Assembly: GCA_019055375.1 (NCBI GenBank)
Contig: JAHQIW010005882.1
Span: forward strand, 1-64,000
Direction of reading: 5' to 3'
DNA length: 64,000 nt
Source: Parelaphostrongylus tenuis
Taxonomy: Eukaryota; Nematoda; Chromadorea; Rhabditida; Metastrongylidae
Part shown: one piece after another, positions 10,330 through 21,069 of the stretch
Position numbering within the stretch: position 1 is the first letter of the stretch
Layout of the letters: the number at the start of each line of letters is the position of its first letter
Notes under the pieces: generated by a model
The model's database searches: none
Told to the model about the DNA's origin: nothing
The model's input: only the letters and a program-made list of their open reading frames with translations
Position numbers and translations under genes: made by a program

Positions 10330-10640
10330 CCGAGGCACATTTGCACCACCACTCATTCTTTAACATCTCGATGTTAGCTGTCAGCCACCAACCTTTAGCA
10401 GGTTGGTCGGCTTTGCGATTCCGCTTCATTAACCCGCTTGAGCTGGCAGCCATTGTAATAACTAAATATCGTACCGACCAAACCTGTTAAAGATTGGTGG
10501 CTGACAGCTAACAAAGAGATGTTGAAGAATGAGTGGTGGTGCGAATGTGCCCCGGTGGTGCAGTGTTAGCACGCGTCACCGGCATGGATGAAGCGCGGTT
10601 TCGACTGCCGTCTGAGGTCGTATTTTTGCTCACTATTCAA
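10330..10640. repeat. Long-hairpin repeat (85-bp arms) with a tRNA-like head
   Basis: The arm at about 10333-10415 (contains GTTAGCTGTCAGCCACCAAC) is the inverse of the arm at about 10470-10556 (contains GTTGGTGGCTGACAGCTAAC up to a one-base change), with about 50 bp of loop. The right arm runs into a tRNA-like head with TGGTGCAGTGTTAGCACGC and GGTTTCGACTGCC. A relative lies at 26950-27210. Confidence 0.65.
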
Positions 10641-10939
10641 TTTTCTTAGGGATATGGCACGTTTTGAGCCTTTTGTCACATCTAAGTGCATGATAGGCGT
10701 GTGTTTTTGATATGGAGAGATATGGTTCATTTTATCAGCCACAAACTCGACTGCTACTCTCTGCTTTGTCACCGACTTCTATCACCTGAGTTGCGGTGGT
10801 TTATCACTTGGCGTTTATTACTTCATAGAGGAGCATAATCTTAAGCGATGGAATGATCGAGTGACTGTGCTACTGAAGACTCTTTGAGTACAAAACAAAG
10901 CGCCTGCCTAACACAAACTGTTAAAAGCATGCTATATGA

Positions 10940-11344
10940 TTAGCAAAGTCTGTGGGCAGTTATACTTATTGCACACGGAGAAAAGTCGCTTATAACACTG
11001 AAGAGCAGAATTTTTGTGCGGCAGATAATTAATCTCAAATGATATATCACTTGGAAAGCGAAATATTTAAAAGTTATGCCTCCAGTCAGACGGCAATAAG
11101 TAGTCGCTTTTTCAATGATGTATTCAATTTTCAAACTGGTTTTTCCAATGCCCTTCACCGGTGGTTGGCAATTTATGGCATCAATTGTTAAGAAGTCCCT
11201 TTTATTCCACAAAGAAAACCGATGTCCTATTGGAGGTACAAACAACGGCTGAACATGCTGTCGTGGGCCTCCAGATAGTGCACGTCCGGTTATATGTAAC
11301 ACGTTCATAATTAACAGATCCTTACTTTGTGAGATTTCATGCAC
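10940..11344 (-). CDS. Candidate ORF, 134 codons, unknown
   Basis: This is one of the longest uninterrupted frames in a non-repeat stretch. The middle (for example PLFVPPIGHRFSLWNKRDFL) has ordinary protein composition, while the ends look random. No motif, signal peptide or splice context makes it certain. It could be a piece of an unrecognised transposon. It lies about 400 bp beyond the 3' end of the arginine-rich gene, on the same strand. Confidence 0.25.
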   Translation of the reverse strand: MHEISQSKDLLIMNVLHITGRALSGGPRQHVQPLFVPPIGHRFSLWNKRDFLTIDAINCQPPVKGIGKTSLKIEYIIEKATTYCRLTGGITFKYFAFQVIYHLRLIICRTKILLFSVISDFSPCAISITAHRLC

Positions 11345-11671
11345 TAGCGTGATGAAGAAAATCAGCTCAGAAATCCATACACATCTTGGAAAGACGGTTC
11401 GATTCTAGTACACGTGCAAACGTGTTTACATTCGCACGTATTTCATACGTATAAAATCGGTTTTCTGTATTTTTCATGAACAAAAAATCAGATTTGATAA
11501 GTATCACTAAGAACCATTTTACACGACTTCAGAACTTTAGATGTAGACGTTACCCTACTCAAGCAATTACGCACTTTATTATTTTCTTCCACTGTACACC
11601 GGTGTAACTACTACTGATACCGAGTACTCTCGTTTTTACTTTTGCGTCTGAGCAAACAATATGAATAAATT

Positions 11672-11677
11672 TTTATT
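11672..11677 (-). promoter_or_regulatory. Poly(A) signal AATAAA of the arginine-rich gene
   Basis: AATAAA on the minus strand, 55 nt past the TGA at 11732-11734, is a normal distance for a nematode 3' UTR. Confidence 0.6.
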
Positions 11678-11731
11678 AGTAGAGTGTTAGCTTGTTCATG
11701 GTGTTAGTAGACTGTGTCAGTTCTCAGCAGA

Positions 11732-12504
11732 TCAGACTTTCACGAATTGGCCCCAATCGTTGCATGGTGGAAGAGTGCGTCGCTTCCTGGATCTGAAATC
11801 AACACAATTTGGTTAACAACGACAAGAAAACACAAGCACGCTGAGGTTTTCCAGAAAAGCGGAAAAATAGAAAAGGACTCCTCGATGGAAGGGCATAGTG
11901 TCTAGAATTCTAAGGCATCCACATTTCACTGCCTATAGTGAGTGCAGATTATATTAGTACCTGAGGACTTTTCGACTGCGGCGCGATCGTACTCTTCTTC
12001 TGCTTGAGCTCCTTCTCGTTCGACGACGAGATCGGCGGCTACGCAATCTGCTTCTTCGGCTGCGCAGACGCCTTCTGCTTCGTCGTGCTGAAAAGAGAAG
12101 CATTCATAAATATGATTTTGGAAATAAATACCATATTAACTGAAAATATAAGTAGAATTACGGAAGCACAATTTTGGGGAGATATTGCAGGGCAAGTATC
12201 TCGGCAGCAACAATGAGATTTCGCTTATCGTAGTAAACGAATAAGACTAAGGTGCGAGTTCTGGAGCGCTACGAGGACACCAACCATAATTCACTGCTAT
12301 TGAATAGAAGTTAACACAACAGTTCTAACTCATGCCTTACTCTAATGAATTGGAGACCCCGATTCATAACGTCTGTTAGGACTCACATGATCGCGACCGT
12401 CGGCTGCGTGATCGCCGTGCTCGTCGGCTCAACGAGCGCGAGTGATAGCTGCGATTCCGACTTCTTCTGCTACGGGCACGGCTCCTACTGCGTCCGCAGG
12501 GCAT
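11732..12504 (-). CDS. Complete three-exon gene for a 101-residue arginine/serine-repeat protein (protamine- or SR-like)
   Basis: Exons on the minus strand are 12504-12387, 12087-11961 and 11792-11732. Exon one starts ATG (MPCGRSRSRARSRRSRNRS) and ends CGATCAT|GTGAGT, phase 1. Exon two starts after TCTTTTCAG, reads SRRSRRRLRSRRSRLRSRRS and ends CCTCAG|GTACTA, phase 2. Exon three starts after TTGATTTCAG (RSRKRRTLPPCNDWGQFVKV) and ends TGA. Lengths 118 + 127 + 61 = 306 give 101 residues. All phases match and all sites are canonical. By count 45 residues are Arg, and most of the rest are Ser. Cysteines are at 3 and 92. TATAATTCAG 8 nt before the ATG is a plausible trans-splice acceptor. Such composition is known from sperm nuclear basic proteins (C. 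elegans SPCH proteins are an analogue) and from RS domains. No RRM is present, so DNA packaging in sperm is the better guess, but it is an inference. Confidence 0.82.
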
Positions 12505-12719
12505 GTTGACAACTGAATTATACCTTACCGCATTCGTATCGCTTTATGCAGCTATAACCCTTATCACCACAAGCAAATCAAAACAAAATTATCACTCGTA
12601 TACAACAGCAAATAAACGTTTTCTCACGTTTTCATGGAAAATATCACCATCATTATCATGATGAAGATCATTTCAATTTCGCAATTAAGTTTAACGGTAT
12701 GGTTTGTTGCTAGGAAACT

Positions 12720-13205
12720 GGATACTCCCTTCGAACTTTTCGGACACAGTTTCACAACTATTTAAGAGTAATTCCAAAAAGAATGTTCATAGCCTAAACG
12801 ACGTTGGTACGCCAGGGCTGTACATCAGTGTTTCGGAGCTTTCGGCGTCCTTGTCAGTGACCCCCGCCCCACATTAAGCACTGCATTGTAGCAAGGAGCG
12901 AGGCGAGGTTTTGAAAACAGTCGATGTTATGGATCAATTTTGTTCTACCAGCCGAAATTCATCGACTGAGAAGTGGTGATGGACCAGTGTCATTGTACAC
13001 TGTGCTATCACCACATACGCCTCCCTACTTGCTACAATGCAGGGCTTAATGTGGGGCGGGGTCACTGACGAGGAGGCCGAAACCTCCGAAACACCGGTGT
13101 ATGGCCCTGGCCTACAAACCAAGTTTAGGCTGTAAGCATTCTTTTTTGGAATTACTCTAAATTACTTAAAAACTGTGTCCGAAAAGTTGGAAGGGAGTAC
13201 TCAGT
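12720..13205. repeat. F2 foldback element with TIRs of about 180 bp
   Basis: The left TIR begins GATACTCCCTTCGAACTTTT and the right ends with its near-complement AAAAGTTGGAAGGGAGTACT. The arms also share TGTGGGGCGGGGGTCACTG and CTACAATGCAG, and face each other across about 130 bp. No coding capacity. A fragment of the same family is at about 33890-33945. Confidence 0.75.
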
Positions 13206-14376
13206 GTCTTCAGTTCCCCACGGACACAATGGATCGGCTTTCCACACGTTATGATTTTTGAAGAAAAAAGGTTGAGAGTTAAAAGATAATCCGAGAAGGG
13301 TTGCTAACAGTGCTGATGCCCTGCCCTACATCGCAGAGTGACAGCCATGCACGAGCCTCCGGCATGGGTGGGACGCTGGTTCAACTCCCGTTTGGTTGTA
13401 GCCCTGCTTATTAATCAGTATTCGTGGATTTATAACAATGGAGAAGAATTGGATCACTGGGATTGAACACCGCAAACGCTAACCAATCTGAGAATATCAA
13501 TCGAAGAATGCATAACATTTGCTCTCAAAGAATCCACATATTCTAATAATGTAGCTGTCGAAATGGTCGAAGAGCATAAACATCAACTTGTTTCTTTCAA
13601 AGCTGACTAGAATGAGTCAGAAGAAACGAGCACAACAATACTGATGGAAAAAAGAAGTCGGAAAATCCACACCTTTGGGAGCGGAACGACGAATGGTTAT
13701 TATATCAGTGCAGCAACTATTAGAAAACGTATTAGTTAGAGATCTATGTCACTGATACTATTGAAAACTAGGTCGCTGATTTGATCACGATCTAGGCCCT
13801 GGGTTAAATTAGCAACGTTCATTCTAAGGTCGGCAAATTGGTGACAGTTTGACTGGGACCGGCTCATATCAGTCAATCCACATAGAGATGCTCTAGCAGT
13901 GCTATCTCAGGAGACCAAAAACAAATGACTCGACCAGAAGACATAGAAAAAAACAGATAGAAAACGATATGTATAACAAAGAAGAAGATTTTCCAGCATC
14001 AGCCGAACTCATATCCAAAAGGAAAGAGACCTTTTGAAGAATGGACCATGTATCAGAGATGATGAATCTAAGGCCAAACGTAATACCGTATCCGAACCGC
14101 CAAAAACCGAAAAGAAGCAGTGATCAAAGAGGTATGGATACAAGGAAAAAAAAACATAAGAACAAAATGATCCAGACGTACGATGAACTCGAGCAACCGT
14201 AGGACTGGAGTCGATAAGGCTCCGCTTTAGCAAAAAGTCAAACACACAACAGGTTAACTTGGCAATGAGACTTCTCACAAGGATCCTGGGTGAAAATAGT
14301 CTACAATGCACAACCCATAGAGCAACTGTTGGGTAGAAAACTGACGAACAGATATGGATCGATACAAGATACCAAT
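13206..14376. other. No gene recognised; one tRNA-like fragment
   Basis: Positions 13330-13410 hold a tRNA-like B box (CTGGTTCAACTCCCG) inside an S2-type fragment. The remainder to 14376 is AT-rich with short lysine-rich open stretches on the plus strand, perhaps an old retroelement, but nothing can be named. Confidence 0.35.
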
Positions 14377-14379
14377 GAT

Positions 14380-14430
<51 letters not shown>

Positions 14431-14545
14431 TATATACATACATACATATGTAAATGCGCATATGCATATATATATGTATATATATATTTATATAGATAGA
14501 TAGATAGATAGATATAGATATGTACATATATATGTACATGTGCAC
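14377..14545. repeat. TA and GATA microsatellite
   Basis: Mostly (TA)n with interruptions, including a run of six GATA units near 14496-14517. The long minus-strand open frame that crosses it is an artefact of the repeat. Confidence 0.95.
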
Positions 14546-14599
14546 ATATGTATAAAAATGTAATATGCAGTCGTGCTCCTATGTTTAGAGCATTTGGAA

Positions 14600-15240
14600 C
14601 CTATATGTCAGATGGTGTCAAATTTGTAAACCTGTCTCATTCGCTGCACAGGAGCTTTTAATGCAAGTGTTGGTGATCATTCGAGCGCTCAAATCTCTAG
14701 ATAAAGTCCTACGTCCCCGTTTATTTAAAACACCCTTTTATAACGCAGTGGCATTCATATAAAATTTTGTTTCTCACTCGCCTTTCGCTTTCATTTTACC
14801 ATTCTTATAATCGCTGGAAGCAAGAAAAGCATATCAGCGTGTAGACGATTTTTTGTAGTATTAGAGTCATACTCTCTTTTCGACGAGGTTCAAAGCACAA
14901 ATATTTTCCTTTTCCTACATATCTATCAAAAAAGCTTTTCCACAAAGCAAGCACATTTGTGAGTTTGAAATTTGTGCTATTGAATGAATATTAGTAGTCT
15001 AAGAAGAATTTTGTCTAGCAAAATAAGCGAGACAAGAAAAAAAAACTTGTGATCGTATAAAACATGATTTTGGCTTTACAGTGCCATAAAGGGTGTTTTG
15101 AAAAACCACCCACGTAGGATCTAGACAGAGATTTACCACTCGAATGATCTCTAACATTCTTACGAAAAGTCCCTGTGCAGCGAAAAAAATTGGTTTATAA
15201 ATTTGCCGCCGTTTAACATAAAAGTACAGCAAATTTTACA
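14600..15240. repeat. F1 foldback element
   Basis: The left arm (from CTCATTCGCTGCACAGGAGC to about 14790) is the inverse of the right arm (about 15050-15185, with ACCACCCACGTAGGATCTAG and the CTGTGCAGCG end). Each arm is about 190 bp. The middle is unique AT-rich DNA with no coding capacity. The shared core reads ACTCCTATGAAAA...CTGTCCAGCGAA in the family. Confidence 0.7.
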
Positions 15241-15614
15241 AAACACTTTCCATGGTTCAATCTAACCCCTTCGGAACAGCGTGTGTTGTTACGTACACAC
15301 GTGATTCTTTATATTGACTATTCAAGATAATTTTTCTCACGGCACTTTGAACGGTTTTAGGCACATTTCTTAACTTATAAACCGAAGAATAGAACAACCA
15401 TGTTAACAAATTAGCTCATTGTTTAGATACAGCAATACTGATTTCAATGCGATGACCATCATCGATGTGATAGACTGGTTCGTCTCCAATGACGTGGAGA
15501 ACAAAGAATCAACAATCGATCAAATTTAAGAGTAGCATCAGTAAAAGAATTTATGAACTATCCACACTGTTTCATGAGTTTTACGTCTTGCTAAAAAGGG
15601 TAAAATCAGAGCTG

Positions 15615-15915
15615 TCGCCGCTGATAAATCTTAAGGGGATGAGCCGTGGAGTGGTCTTCATTAGGCATCTCTTCCGGTCACTGGATGCATATATGTTCCT
15701 TGCAATGATTCGCAGTGGCTCACCGATATATCAAGGCAGTGTTGCTATTTCCCAGATAAGTCTCGTAGCGGTTCACCAACCCCGCAGAGATGGAAGAAGT
15801 GGTTAGACTTGATCACGGGAGCGAACCATCGATCCATCGATCCATCGATCATCGATTAATCGACCACATTTGTGTTGCAGAGCCCCTCCTGCCACTACAC
15901 CACACATGCCCACTT
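15615..15915 (-). mobile_element. S1 tRNA-derived SINE
   Basis: An S1 copy in reverse, with GGTGGCATACCGATATATCAA-like and TCACGGGAGCGAACCATCGA segments and the complement of the A box at the 5' end. It contains a small ATCGATCC tandem run near 15828-15862. Confidence 0.75.
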
Positions 15916-15999
15916 TAGGTGAATGAAAGTTACTAATGCCACTTCGAACTGCGGATGAAAGGAAATGCATGGGGTGCAGTGGAAAATAACGGTTGTTGC

Positions 16000-16830
16000 T
16001 CATTATGAGGCTATTTATGAAAAAGCGATTTTGCTGGACAGGAGATTTTCATAGGATTGTTAGTGACCATCAGAATGAATGAATTTCTGGCCACAGCCTC
16101 AAATGGCCGATTTTCAAAAACTCTTTGTAGCAATGTAGCATCCGGAATAAAAATTAAGCTTCACACCTGCCGTGCGCCTTCAGTTTTGCCACGCGGGTAA
16201 CTCGCTGGAAGCACAAAAAGTATATCAACGTGCAGAGCATCTTCCGTGATATTTGAGTCATTGTTTTCTGGAGATTCTTCCAAAGCGGAGAAAACTATTT
16301 ACTAGCGAATAAAAAATGCATCCTACACATTCAACGGCCAGGGCATCGACCAATCGCCTCCCCCCCTCCCCTCCCCCGATCTGATGGATTAACCGGTAAA
16401 CAAGCTCGCCGAAAATCTAAAACTAGATGTTACCACAGGTTCGATCTGCTTCTTACGATATCGAATGATCTCCTGTAGTAAGAATAAAGAGCTTCGTCCG
16501 GCGATGTGCAAAGCACAAATATTTTCTTACCCCGCCATCAAAAGAGCTTTTCCAAAAAGCAAACACATTTTGAGCGCTTCGACGCTTGTGCTATCGATAG
16601 ACTACTACCAGTCTAAGAAAGGAGCTTTGTCCAAAGAAGTATAAACGAGACAAGGAAAAACACGTGGTTGTGTGAAACATAATTTTATTCCGGATTTTAC
16701 GACGTTGGAAGAGTTTGTTTTAAAAAACGGGCTAAGTGGGCACTTAGCCAGAGATCTAAGCTTTCGAATGCTTACTAACACTCCTATGAAAAATCCTGTC
16801 CAGCGAAGAAACGTCACGAGCCTGAAAAAT
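16000..16830. repeat. F1 foldback element
   Basis: The left arm contains TTGCTGGACAGGAGATTTTC; the right arm ends ACTCCTATGAAAAATCCTG then TCCAGCGAAG, its inverse. The 64-codon frames on both strands in the right arm are shadows. A polypyrimidine block (CCTCCCCCCCTCCCCTCCCC) lies near 16360. Confidence 0.7.
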
Positions 16831-16974
16831 GTAGTATTAAGACTGATTTTGAAACCGACATTCTTCTAACCTCGGCATTACTAATAATTCATATACATTT
16901 CTTGTTGATCAAGACCACAACGAGGACTAACGACTGTGGGTAATCGACTCGAATCATCGGCTCTGAAAAAGACG

Positions 16975-17290
16975 AAATGCCTTGAAACCTTCAAAGGATA
17001 AAAATCTTCCGGCGTAGATAAGCCCCCAGAAATGCACAGTGCCATTCGTCTTTATCAATCACAGTTTGAAGTGATTGAATGCATATCTGATCTTTGCTGA
17101 TCGCAGTGGATTACCGATGAATCAAGTCAGTGGTGCTATTCTACCACGTAAGTATGGTATTTATCAGCCGACTTCGGAAAGATGAAATGCTTGGTGAGTG
17201 TTGGGCGCAGGATAGAACCACTGACTAGCGAGTGATCGACCACTGTATGTCGCAGAGCACCTATAATCACTGGCGCCATTATGCGTTCTG
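16975..17290 (-). mobile_element. S1 tRNA-derived SIN E
   Basis: A reverse S1 copy. It has GAATCAAGTCAGTGGTGCTA, a B-box complement GGATAGAACCACTGAC and the head complement near 17265-17290. Confidence 0.7.
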
Positions 17291-17744
17291 TTCAAACACA
17301 AGCCCGATACATCTATTGCCTATCAACTTCGTGCTACTGGTTCAATCAACAAAGAATGAGCGAAAATTAAATTCTGAACGCACTAGATCCACTGGTACTA
17401 GAGTACACATCTGTTCAAACGATTACGCCTCCTTCAAAGCTCAACCATTGAGTCAAACGTAATTTTTCACCCAAAATATTACAAAATGCAATTTTAATGA
17501 CGCCCAAACTACTATTGTCATGAATTTTTGAATTTCGTGGTATAAAAGCACTATAGTTTTCTTGTATGAAACAAGGGCAATGGTACTAATGCCGTTCATC
17601 ACAAAAATGAAGCTGGTTCGACACCGCTCTAAGCTCGACGAGTTTCTCATTCTTTGGAGTCGAAAAAATAGTGCTACCAAAGCTGTCCGGCACCGATCCA
17701 TTCCTGATATACGTGAGACGCTCCATAAGGTTTATATATCAAGT

Positions 17745-17945
17745 TTCCAGGAAGAGTCAGTTGATCACCATTGGGCATTTAGGGAGAGAACAGCAAACAT
17801 TCGATGGTTCGATACCGCGTTCAAGGCTCTCCATGCCTTTGTCACCCCCGAGCTGGTGAACTAGAACCAGGATCGTCTCAAAGAATAGCAGCACTGACCT
17901 GATACATAGGTAGGCCACCAGGAGGCACTAGAGAGGTCATATATA
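17745..17945 (+). mobile_element. S1 SINE, 5' and 3' truncated
   Basis: A forward S1 piece. The B box is ATGGTTCGATACCGC; CTCCATGCCTTTG and GCAGCACTGACCTGATACAT follow. It is followed directly by a TA microsatellite. Confidence 0.7.
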
Positions 17946-18020
17946 TATGTATATATATGTATATATATATACGTATATATATGCATATATATGCGCACAT
18001 ATACATATATATATATATTT
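17938..18020. repeat. TA-rich microsatellite
   Basis: Alternating ATATATGTATATAT units with no other content. Confidence 0.9.
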
Positions 18021-18069
18021 ATGTATGCTAAAGTAGATAATAAGGAGACAAATTAATAACCGACTCTTC

Positions 18070-18690
18070 TAGAGAAAATTTTTGTACGAATGTCAGTAAT
18101 CGTTAGAAAGCTTAGATTTCTCGCTAGAGCCCTACGTGGCCGATTTTGAATGCATCCTTTTACAAAGATATAACGTTCAGAATAAAAATATGTTGCACAT
18201 GACCATGCGTTTTTCACCTTATCTCGCATGTGCTTTGCTTAACAAAACTCCTGCCTTAGAATGCTGATATTCATTCAATAGCACAAGTCTCGAAGAGGTC
18301 AAAAATATGTTTGCTTTTAAGAAAAAATGTTTTTATAGCGCTGTAGGGGAAACAAAAAATTTGTGCCTTGCACCTCGCCGGTCAGAACTCTTTCTTTGCA
18401 CTATAAGAAATGATTCGATGTATTCGGTATATCCAGAAAATAAACACAGCATTGGAAAAAGTGGACATTAAGCTATTGAACGACTAATGAATGTCCAAAA
18501 AATGAGCTATTTCTTGAGAGAAAAGTGGGTGCGTGAAGCCTAAGGAATCTTTTTCTGTAACAATTCCAACAAAAGCTTTTTCGAAAACCGGCCACGTGAG
18601 ACTACAGTCAGATGTTTGAGTTTCTGATTATTAACACTCTTTTAAAAAGTTTTTGTCCACCGAATTAGGTTGGCTATTCCTTTGTCTACT
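18070..18690. repeat. F1 foldback element
   Basis: The left arm contains TAGAGCCCTACGTGGCCG, the inverse of CGGCCACGTGAGACTACAG in the right arm near 18590. The ends are AT-rich and degraded. Confidence 0.6.
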
Positions 18691-18767
18691 TATAACAAAA
18701 AAGCCATATTCAATCCCCTCTAACGATACTCGATGAACATGAAACCTCTATCTCGAGTGCTCTGCTT

Positions 18768-19075
18768 AGACCACGCTCAAATTTGAAAATATCCTTTCAT
18801 CATTATTTGAGCCAACATGTCATGTAGTCTGGTTGCACAACACTCTGTGTTAGGTGAATGTTTGACCTGACATAGAGTGTAAAACGTATGTCGTCGACAA
18901 CTATATATAAGGAGTGTGACGCTCCCGAGAGAACTGACTATAAAAGATCGACAGACGACGGGTTCTGCCCGGCTGATGAGTCTGTAAGGACGAAACACGT
19001 GTCTCGGGCCGTACAAGAGCCCTTACCAGACCACATGACATGTTGGCTCAAATTATAATGAAAGGATACCACAGT
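18768..19075 (+). mobile_element. Short hammerhead-bearing retroelement, copy A
   Basis: Order: an inverted copy of the 3' tail (18768-18834), a 16-bp hairpin (18840-18880, ACACTCTGTGTTAGGT against ACCTGACATAGAGTGT), a TATATAAGG box near 18903, the ribozyme (18960-19022), then the forward tail CTTACCAGACCACATGACAT to about 19075. Copies B and C at 21955-22465 share the order from the TATA-like box onward; C also has the hairpin. No open frame. Similar ribozyme-plus-tail units are known from Penelope-like elements and non-autonomous retrozymes; that assignment is inference. Confidence 0.7.
18960..19022 (+). ncRNA. Type I hammerhead ribozyme, copy A (predicted active)
   Basis: The core CTGATGA (18973-18979) and GAAA (18992-18995) are intact. 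Stem I: inner GCCCGG with TCGGGC, outer GGGTTCT with AGAGCCC, separated by a six-base bulge CGTACA. Stem II: GTCT-GTAA-GGAC with a GNRA loop. Stem III: only ACAC with GTGT and no loop. The cleavage site would be after C19003 of GTC. A bulged stem I and a minimal stem III are known features of animal retroelement hammerheads. A stem III this short usually acts as a dimer. Confidence 0.85.
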
Positions 19076-19599
19076 CGCTTGGCAATAAACGCATTCAAGA
19101 CAAAAAAAAATTGATAAAACAATAGCCAGTAAAACCGCTTATTCTACCTTAATATTGCTAAGCATTACGTGGACACCACTATGTTCCATGCTAACGATGG
19201 TGTAAATGTACTCCTTAAAAAGGTTATTTTCCTAGGCCTTGAAAATATCCGAGTAAGAATGACAAACCGTTTTGTAGAATAAAGGATGAGTACTGTGTCG
19301 ACGATTCATAGAAGAACTCACATCAAGCAGTTTACCTTCCGTTTGTGGATCGAAATACCGTTTTTTTCGTTCGGATTCATCACGCAGGCACTACTCGTCC
19401 TGAGAATAAACTGCTTTTTAAACGTAGAAATGTAAGCACGATCACACAGCTTCCTTTCCTTTTTACTGTTTCGCATACAACATGTTATCGACTAGCTTTG
19501 ATAAGAAAGAGTGCGCACAAATCTACTGTTTTGAGAGGGATTCTTGCGAACGCATAAGACTCTCAAATGATTTAGTCTTCAGTGTATCAGTGTATTGAA

Positions 19600-19740
19600 T
19601 GTTACAGCGATATAAAGGGATGTTTTGAACCAGCGGCTTAGGGCTGTGGCTTCGAGTCTCAGTTTTTGAATGATTACTAATGTTTTCCTAGAAATTTTCT
19701 CTCCAGTGAATGAGAGCGGTTTTTCATTCGCTCCCTCCTA
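19600..19740. repeat. F1 fragment
   Basis: It contains TTTTGAATGATTACTAATGT and TTTTCTCTCCAGTGAATGAG, the F1 arm core. It lies just upstream of the GoLoco remnant and may have cut it from its 5' exons. Confidence 0.5.
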
Positions 19741-19788
19741 ATCGGAAAGAACCTGCTTGGGTGTTACCAACACTTTTTTTTGATACAG

Positions 19789-20102
19789 ATCTGCTTCTGA
19801 TAAGAACGATGATGCGAAAGTAGTCGAATCACTCATTAATTTGTTAATGAATGCGCAAGAGCTATGAATGGATGACCTGCGCACTGATCTCACGGCAAAT
19901 AACAATATTCCGGTCGTTTGTGGTATGTCATCAAACATCACGTTTCTAGTGAATAGTCTTGCCTTGCCGAAGTGTTCAAAATTTAAAGTTTTCACTCGAC
20001 GACTATGGTGCTGGAGACGGTTTGTCGGAAATGGTTATGCGAATGCAAGCTGGACGATTAGAAGATCAGCGTGCTCGTCTCAAGACCGCAAATAAACCTT
20101 AA
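19789..20102 (+). pseudogene. GoLoco-motif gene remnant (AGS3/LGN-like), two motifs, first one broken
   Basis: After the acceptor TTTTGATACAG (19788) the frame reads SASDKNDDAKVVESLINLLM, NAQEL, TGA (19865-19867), MDDLRTDLT. This is a GoLoco motif (LxxLLxxxQxxRMDDQR) whose arginine-finger codon is a stop and whose next Q is L. A donor TGTG|GTATGT follows at 19922. A second motif, GLSEMVMRMQAGRLEDQR, then ARLKTANKP and TAA (20100-20102), is intact in another frame at about 19992-20102. GoLoco motifs bind Galpha-GDP through that Gln-Arg pair. Nematodes use them in AGS-3 and GPR-1/2. The intron phase between the motifs does not resolve cleanly, and no TPR exons were found upstream. It is probably a gene relic, or a gene with an assembly error. 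Confidence 0.7.
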
Positions 20103-21060
20103 TCTTGATCAGATTGCTATCATTTTTTGTGAATCATTTTATATTTTTTTACGAAAGCAAAGCCGAGTGGTTCGTGGCATTTCCTAACTGTACTCAAGGA
20201 CAGAATAGCCTTTCGTTCTTACGAGTGTAATCTTTCTTTTTCAATTAAGTAGTGTGGTGTGAAGTTAACGCAAATGATTTGTTTCGAATTTGAAAATGGT
20301 GTTTTTTTCAACTAGCTAGACGGAAACAGGCTTCTGTGGAATTTTGAGTTAATTATTTGTCTCCACAGCGCAGAACTCTTAAATCTTCGAACTTTTCTAT
20401 ATGGCGCTTTTTTTTTACTCAAATTTCTAGTCTGCGAAAAAGCGAGGCGATTCGAAACTATGAGTGTAGGCTTCCTTGCTCGAACCTTGATTTTGTGCTT
20501 CTCTTTCTACTTAACAACATCTCGCCGTTCTTTCTTGTAAATATGATGTTCAGGTCAACTATCTCTGTCTGTATGAAAAAGTATGTTGCCTGCTAATCAT
20601 CATTCCTTTCACCTTTAAGTCTGATACAGGGATTTTGTGGGCTATGCGCTTAGTATTCACCCTGTCATCATTCCGATCCGTTTATAGATTTTCTGTCGGC
20701 CTCCGTGTATCTGTGGTCGAACTGGCGGAAATAAACGTTGAGTGAAGTGTTTGTAGTCTGGTCAAAGGTTTAAAGACCATGAATATCTCTGACCTAGTCA
20801 GCAAATATGTCATACTTAACCGATCGCTCGTTGACTTTTGTGACGACACGTGCTCTCCCGTGTTTGGATTAGGTACCACAGAATGTTTCGGCCTCTTAAG
20901 GATCAGGAAATATTCGTCAATGAAATGGACAATATGATACGAGCGGTAAATACTATGCACGATCCACGATCGAATGCCATGCACACAGGCGCGAGTTGAT
21001 TTCGTTATTCCGTAGAATATGCTATAGAATTCGGTACTATATCTTCGGAGAATGGTAAAT
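20103..21060. other. No feature recognised
   Basis: Downstream of the GoLoco remnant. Frames of 79 and 100 codons occur (20357-20596 plus, 20682-20984 minus) but show no motif and are not splice-framed. Confidence 0.35.
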
Positions 21061-21069
21061 TTTCAAACT

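Noticed and set aside
14009..14545. 178-codon frame on the minus strand, the longest in the window
   Set aside because: Its N-terminal third is translated TA microsatellite (Tyr-Ile runs) and the rest has no motif.
16672..16869. 65-codon plus frame and its 70-codon minus partner
   Set aside because: Both lie in the right arm of an F1 foldback and recur with disruptions in other copies.
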